From Pseudarthrobacter sp. NIBRBAC000502770 (lineage in GTDB: Bacteria > Actinomycetota > Actinomycetes > Actinomycetales > Micrococcaceae), in assembly GCF_006517815.1 (NCBI RefSeq), contig NZ_CP041198.1:1550001-1614000 (forward strand): a DNA stretch of 64,000 nt, written 5' to 3'. Within the stretch, counting starts at the first letter, position 1. Each line of letters starts with the position of its first letter. Shown here piece by piece: positions 59,972-64,000 of this stretch. Made by a program: the position numbers and the translations under genes. The notes beneath the pieces were generated by a model. The model worked only from the letters and a program-made list of their open reading frames with translations, did not search any database and was not told the DNA's origin.

Positions 59972-62083
59972 TCAGGCCTTCCGGCCGGTGGTCCTGGCGA
60001 TCAGGACTTTCTCGTCCACCGGAGCCTGCCCGCTGGCCCGCTCGCTGCGGAAGTGCGCACGCGCCTCGTCCTGGCGGCTCATTTCGGCGCCCGTGGCGAT
60101 GGCCGCCCGGACGTGCTCCCCGCCGTACCCGAAGGCCTCCACCAGATCGAGGGCATGTGGGCGGATCTTTTCCACCAGCCTGTTGATGTAACCGCCCACC
60201 GTGCGGGCACGCTGCATGGAGAGCCTGCCGTTCATGAGGTACCAGGACAGGTTCTTCTCAATCAGGGACAAGCCAAAGAGGTCACGCAGCCAGGTGAGCA
60301 CCGTCCTGGTTCCCGGATCTTCCACCTCCCGGAGAGCCTCCGTGAACGCCTCCCACTGCAGCAGTTCAGCGTGCGCCTGGGCGGCGTCGATGAGTTCATT
60401 CTGGTGCCGGTTGAACAATGCAGCGCCTTGGTCCTGCGGCAGGCGCTTGCTGCCCTTCAAGGCAGCGCCGGCCTCAGCCACCATGGTCTGTACCCGATCC
60501 GTGAGCAGGGCGCGCTGGCCTTCCTCGTCGCGGAGCGCGATCGCGGCCTTCTGGACCGACCCCGTGTCCGCCATGAACTGGGCCACCTGGCGCAGGCCAG
60601 TGCGGTGCACAGCGGCGCCGGCGGCCTGGTTCACTACGTACCGGGCCAGCACGCCGAAGTCCACATTCCTGAACTCCTTGGCGTAGTCGGCCAGCAGGCG
60701 CTTGGCCACCAACTGGAGCAGTACGGTGTTGTCTCCCTCGAAGGTGACATATACGTCCAGGTCGGCGCGCAGCGAGGCGAACCTGTTTTCGATAAGGAAG
60801 CCGGCACCGCCGCAGGCTTCGCGGCATTCCTGGAGGGTGTCCAGGGCGTGCCAGGTGCTGAGGGGCTTCAGCGCTGCGGCCAGGGTTTCCAGGTCCTGGC
60901 GGTCTGCGTCGGTGTCGTGGGCGCCGGAGAAGACGTCGTCGAACTTCTGCAATAGCTGCTCGTGCGCAAAGCCGGCCGCGTAGGTGGTGGCCAGGCGGGT
61001 GAACAGGCGCCGCTGGTGCCGCTGGTAGTCGAGCAGCACTTCTTCCTCCGTGTGCGAGGAAGCGTTGAACTGGCGGCGTTCGGTGGCGTACTGGATGGCG
61101 GCTTTCAGCGCGACCTTGGAGGCGGCCACGGCGGCGCCGTCCAGGGATACGCGGCCCTGGACCAGGGTGCCCAGCATGGTGAAGAAGCGCCGGCCGGGGC
61201 TGGCGATGGGGGAGGTGTAGGTTCCGTCCGCGTCGACGTTGCCGTACCGGTTCAGGAGGTTGGTCCGGGGGACGCGGACGTTGTCGAAGTGCAGCCGGCC
61301 GTTGTCGATGCCGTTCAGTCCGCCCTTGACGCCGTCGTCCTCCCCGCCGATTCCGGGCAGGAATTCCTTGGTGTCCGGATCCCGGAGGTCCACGTAGAAG
61401 GCGTGGACGCCATGGTTCACGCCGCGAGTGACCAGCTGGGCGAACACGACGGCGCCGAGGCCGTCGTTGGCCGCGTTGCCGATGTAGTCCTTCCAGGCGG
61501 CGCGGAACGGGGTGTTGATGATGAACTCTTCGGTGCCGGGATCGTAGGTTGCGGTGGTGGCGATACTGGCCACATCCGAGCCGTGGCCGGTCTCCGTCAT
61601 GGCGAAGCAACCGGGGATTTCCAGGCTCATGATTCCGGGCAGCCACTTGGTGTGGTGTTCTGCGGTCCCCAGGTGCATCACGGCGGATCCGAAGAGTCCC
61701 CACTGGACCCCGGCCTTGATCTGCAGGGACGGGTCCGCCACCACCAGTTCCTCGAAGCCGGCGATGTTGCCGCCATGGTCGTCGGATCCCCCCAGCTCCG
61801 AGGGGAAGGCGCGGTGCACGGCTTCATTGTCCACGAGGTACTTGAGTTGTCCGAAGACGCGGGCGCGGTGTTCGGTGTGCGTCAGGCCCTCGATCTTGTG
61901 CAGTTCGGGCCGGCCGGCCAGGTCCCGTGCCTGGAGCCTGACATCGGCCCATTTGCCCAGGAGTTGCCTGCCCAGCGCCTCGATGTCGACGGCGGGCGCG
62001 GGGCTTTCGTCCGAGGGCTTGGCGGCAGGGGTTGCGGCGGGGCGGAGGCCCTTGCGCGCGGGGCGGTCCACTACGTCAGTCAT
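59972..62083 (-). CDS. Acyl-CoA dehydrogenase/oxidase family protein
   Basis: 703 residues, in the size range of acyl-CoA oxidases. Landmarks are CFAMTETGHGSDVASI (FAD/substrate region, residues about 150-165), GRVSLDGAAVAASKVALKAAIQYATERRQF, and CREACGGAGFLIENRF near the C-terminal FAD site. The first step of fatty-acid beta-oxidation (2,3-dehydrogenation) is the expected reaction. It follows the tetR gene with a 1-nt gap, and a thiolase lies divergently on the other side. Substrate chain length unknown. Confidence 0.92.
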   Translation of the reverse strand: MTDVVDRPARKGLRPAATPAAKPSDESPAPAVDIEALGRQLLGKWADVRLQARDLAGRPELHKIEGLTHTEHRARVFGQLKYLVDNEAVHRAFPSELGGSDDHGGNIAGFEELVVADPSLQIKAGVQWGLFGSAVMHLGTAEHHTKWLPGIMSLEIPGCFAMTETGHGSDVASIATTATYDPGTEEFIINTPFRAAWKDYIGNAANDGLGAVVFAQLVTRGVNHGVHAFYVDLRDPDTKEFLPGIGGEDDGVKGGLNGIDNGRLHFDNVRVPRTNLLNRYGNVDADGTYTSPIASPGRRFFTMLGTLVQGRVSLDGAAVAASKVALKAAIQYATERRQFNASSHTEEEVLLDYQRHQRRLFTRLATTYAAGFAHEQLLQKFDDVFSGAHDTDADRQDLETLAAALKPLSTWHALDTLQECREACGGAGFLIENRFASLRADLDVYVTFEGDNTVLLQLVAKRLLADYAKEFRNVDFGVLARYVVNQAAGAAVHRTGLRQVAQFMADTGSVQKAAIALRDEEGQRALLTDRVQTMVAEAGAALKGSKRLPQDQGAALFNRHQNELIDAAQAHAELLQWEAFTEALREVEDPGTRTVLTWLRDLFGLSLIEKNLSWYLMNGRLSMQRARTVGGYINRLVEKIRPHALDLVEAFGYGGEHVRAAIATGAEMSRQDEARAHFRSERASGQAPVDEKVLIARTTGRKA

Positions 62084-62084
62084 G

Positions 62085-62813
62085 TCACAGTCCTTCTTTG
62101 GCGGATAACTTGGTGGTCGGTGAAGCGGGGGTGAGTTCGGGGACGATGCCCACGCACAGCCATGCGGTGATCTGGCGGGCCATGGTCTCCTGGTCTGGTT
62201 TGGTGGGGGAGTCCGGGGTGCTGAGCCATTGTTCGCCGGCGTTCCGGACCAGGCCGATCGCCGCCTTGGGCCAGTAACCGATGACGGTTTCCTTGACGTC
62301 CGCCAGGTGTGACCGCATGGGAGTGGCGATCATGTCCGCGATGGCGTCGAAGAAGGGCCCCAGCGGTCCACCGGCTGCGGCGGGGTGCGGAGGGTTGGCG
62401 GCATCAGCCGGGGCATAGCTGGTGACGAAGGTATAGACGTTGGGGCTGGTGGCGGCCATCTGGAGATAAGCCGAGACCATCGCGAGCAGGCCCTCCCGGG
62501 GCGTGAGTGCACTTTGCGCGGCCTCCTGGATGCGGTGCTGCATCTGGCTGAGGACTACCTCGCCCACGGCCTGCTGCAGCCCGGCCTTGTCTCCGAAGTA
62601 CCTGTAGAAGACGGACTTCGATGTCCCGGCTGCCGTGGCGATGTCCTCCATTGAGGCATCACTGCCGAGGGCATGCACCGCGCGCCGTGCCTGCTTGATG
62701 AGTTCCCTGCGCCGCTCCTCCCGGTGGCTCTGCCAGCGCGACGAACGCCCGTCGGGGCTGGCCGGCGACGGCAGTTCGATGGTCAAGGGGGAGTGCGTGT
62801 CCTGGAGGTTCAC
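62085..62813 (-). CDS. TetR-family transcriptional regulator
   Basis: 242 residues from GTG 62813; the frame is open to 62963 but the family HTH starts later. The DNA-binding domain is at about residues 30-80 (EERRRELIKQARRAVHALG and DIATAAGTSKSVFYRYFGDK). It probably represses its own operon and the divergent thiolase, and responds to a fatty acyl-CoA. A 31-bp inverted repeat directly abuts its start codon. Confidence 0.92.
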   Translation of the reverse strand: MNLQDTHSPLTIELPSPASPDGRSSRWQSHREERRRELIKQARRAVHALGSDASMEDIATAAGTSKSVFYRYFGDKAGLQQAVGEVVLSQMQHRIQEAAQSALTPREGLLAMVSAYLQMAATSPNVYTFVTSYAPADAANPPHPAAAGGPLGPFFDAIADMIATPMRSHLADVKETVIGYWPKAAIGLVRNAGEQWLSTPDSPTKPDQETMARQITAWLCVGIVPELTPASPTTKLSAKEGL

Positions 62814-62844
62814 GATACCCAGCGTATCAGGTACGCTGGGTATC
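62814..62844. promoter_or_regulatory. TetR operator: perfect 13-bp inverted repeat
   Basis: GATACCCAGCGTA (62814-62826), spacer TCAGG, then its exact complement (62832-62844). It lies immediately next to the tetR start codon and 30 nt before the thiolase start, so it can control both divergent units. Autorepression by binding such a repeat is usual for TetR proteins. Confidence 0.82.
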
Positions 62845-62874
62845 GGTAACCACTTGTGACCAGAGGAGCCCTCC

Positions 62875-64000
62875 ATGTCCACAGAAGGACAGTCCATCCC
62901 CGCACGCGGATCCGCGCTGCCTGCCGTTCCGGCAACGCGCAGGGCGGTGATCGTTGGCGGCAACAGGATCCCGTTTGCCCGCGCAGGCGGAGCCTACGCG
63001 AAGTCATCCAACCAGGACATGCTGACGGCGGCCCTCGACGGCCTGATCGCGCGGTTCGGGCTCCAGGACGAACGGATCGGGCAGGTGGCGGCGGGTGCGG
63101 TCCTGAAGCACTCCCGTGACTTCAACCTCACCCGGGAGGCAGTGCTGGGATCGGCACTCTCGGCGGAAACGCCCGTGTACGACCTCCAGCAGGCGTGTGC
63201 CACGGGCCTGGAGACCGTGGCGGGCCTGGCGAACAAGATCAAGCTCGGGCAAATCGATTCGGCCATCGCCGGCGGCGTGGATTCGGCCTCCGACGCACCC
63301 GTGGTGGTCAGTGAAGGGCTCCGCGAGGTTGTACTGGACCTCCACCGGGCCAAAACCCTTCCCCAGCGGCTCCAGATCCTCAGCCGGCTCCGTCCCAAGG
63401 ACCTGGCGCCTTTGGCCCCGGGCACAGCGGAGCCGCGTACCGGCCTGTCCATGGGCGAGCACCAGGCCCTGACCACCGCGCAGTGGAAGATCTCCCGGGA
63501 AGCGCAGGACGAGCTGGCACTGAACAGCCACCACAACCTGGCCGCCGCCTACGACTCCGGGTTCTTTGACGACCTGATGACCCCGTACCGGGGACTGACG
63601 CGTGACGGGAACCTGCGGGCGGACACGTCGCTGGAGAAACTGGCATCCCTCAAGCCGGTCTTCGGCCGCAGCCTTGGCGCCGATGCCACCATGACGGCGG
63701 GCAATTCCACCCCGCTGACGGACGGTGCGTCCACGGTGCTGCTGGCGTCGGATGAATGGGCAGATGCCCGCGACCTGCCCAAGCTGGCAGCCGTGGTCGA
63801 CGCCGAGGCTGCCGCCGTCGATTTCGTCCACGGCAAGGACGGGCTGCTGATGGCGCCCGTATTCGCAGTGCCCAGGCTCCTGGCCCGGCAGGGGCTGACG
63901 CTGGCCGACTTCGATTTCTTCGAGATCCATGAAGCGTTTGCCGCAACAGTGCTCAGCACGCTGGCAGCATGGGAGGACGACGAGTTCGGACGCACGCGCC
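62875..64000 (+). CDS. Acetyl-CoA C-acyltransferase (thiolase), 3' end outside window
   Basis: 375 residues visible from ATG 62875, with AGAGGAG (62862-62868) upstream; the frame is still open at the window end. The nucleophilic Cys is C108 in DLQQACATGLE. Other motifs are GNSTPLTDGASTVLL and FEIHEAFAATV; the C-terminal His/Cys block is missing because of the cut. Cleaves 3-oxoacyl-CoA in beta-oxidation, fitting the divergent acyl-CoA dehydrogenase. It may be followed by a hydratase/dehydrogenase gene outside the window. Confidence 0.93.
   Translation, partial: MSTEGQSIPARGSALPAVPATRRAVIVGGNRIPFARAGGAYAKSSNQDMLTAALDGLIARFGLQDERIGQVAAGAVLKHSRDFNLTREAVLGSALSAETPVYDLQQACATGLETVAGLANKIKLGQIDSAIAGGVDSASDAPVVVSEGLREVVLDLHRAKTLPQRLQILSRLRPKDLAPLAPGTAEPRTGLSMGEHQALTTAQWKISREAQDELALNSHHNLAAAYDSGFFDDLMTPYRGLTRDGNLRADTSLEKLASLKPVFGRSLGADATMTAGNSTPLTDGASTVLLASDEWADARDLPKLAAVVDAEAAAVDFVHGKDGLLMAPVFAVPRLLARQGLTLADFDFFEIHEAFAATVLSTLAAWEDDEFGRTR

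Overview
The window looks like a chromosomal stretch of a GC-rich actinobacterium of the Arthrobacter/Pseudarthrobacter type (Micrococcaceae). The evidence is uniformly high GC, frequent GTG/TTG starts, actinobacterial marker genes (whiA, rbpA, opcA, DUF3099, a SufR-headed suf operon) and a gene order that, from memory, parallels Mycobacterium tuberculosis Rv1421 to about Rv1466. There are about 62 protein genes, tightly packed with many 1-17 nt overlaps. I saw no rRNA, tRNA, CRISPR array, transposase or prophage gene. The first gene (rapZ) is cut at its 5' end and the last (a thiolase) at its 3' end.

Layout. 1-2.75 kb: rapZ-yvcK-whiA. 2.8-7.2 kb: sodA, then gap-pgk-tpiA-secG (lower glycolysis plus protein export). 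7.3-15.9 kb: rbpA, then on the minus strand the pentose-phosphate/upper-glycolysis operon tkt-tal-pgi-zwf-opcA-pgl. 16.4-20.9 kb: heme O and heme A synthesis (ctaB, ctaA), separated by a SulP transporter-carbonic anhydrase fusion preceded by a striking cluster of TGACA half-sites. 20.9-27.9 kb: an ABC exporter pair, then sufR-sufB-sufD-Rieske-sufC-sufT for Fe-S assembly, with no cysteine desulfurase or SufU. 28-33.5 kb: a zinc metallopeptidase, an acyl-CoA ligase/thiolase pair and a biotin ECF transporter (bioY-bioM-bioN).

33.7-50.5 kb is a mosaic: a RibD-like reductase, VOC protein, DUF808 membrane protein, spore-photoproduct-lyase-like radical SAM protein, ABC-F ATPase, YbaK deacylase, SURF1/small Cys protein/DUF3099, two SDRs, serB, an ABC ATPase, TauE, a TrmH methyltransferase, zinc-independent L31, a lipoate ligase with swapped domain order, and aminopeptidase N. 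50.5-57 kb: a YeiH-like carrier, a three-gene ATP-grasp/alpha-E/transglutaminase system of unknown substrate, a PPOX-fold flavoprotein and an SDR carrying a zinc ribbon and lacking the catalytic Tyr. 57-60 kb: glycogen synthesis (glgC, glgA). 60-64 kb: a fatty-acid degradation locus (acyl-CoA oxidase-like gene, TetR regulator, thiolase) with a perfect 13-bp inverted repeat as the likely operator.

Most of the window is central metabolism and housekeeping. The items most worth following up are the TGACA operator cluster, the ATP-grasp/alpha-E/transglutaminase cassette, the zinc-ribbon SDR, the ligase/thiolase next to the biotin transporter, and a nested palindrome between two convergent genes. 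Family calls rest on motif recognition without database searches.
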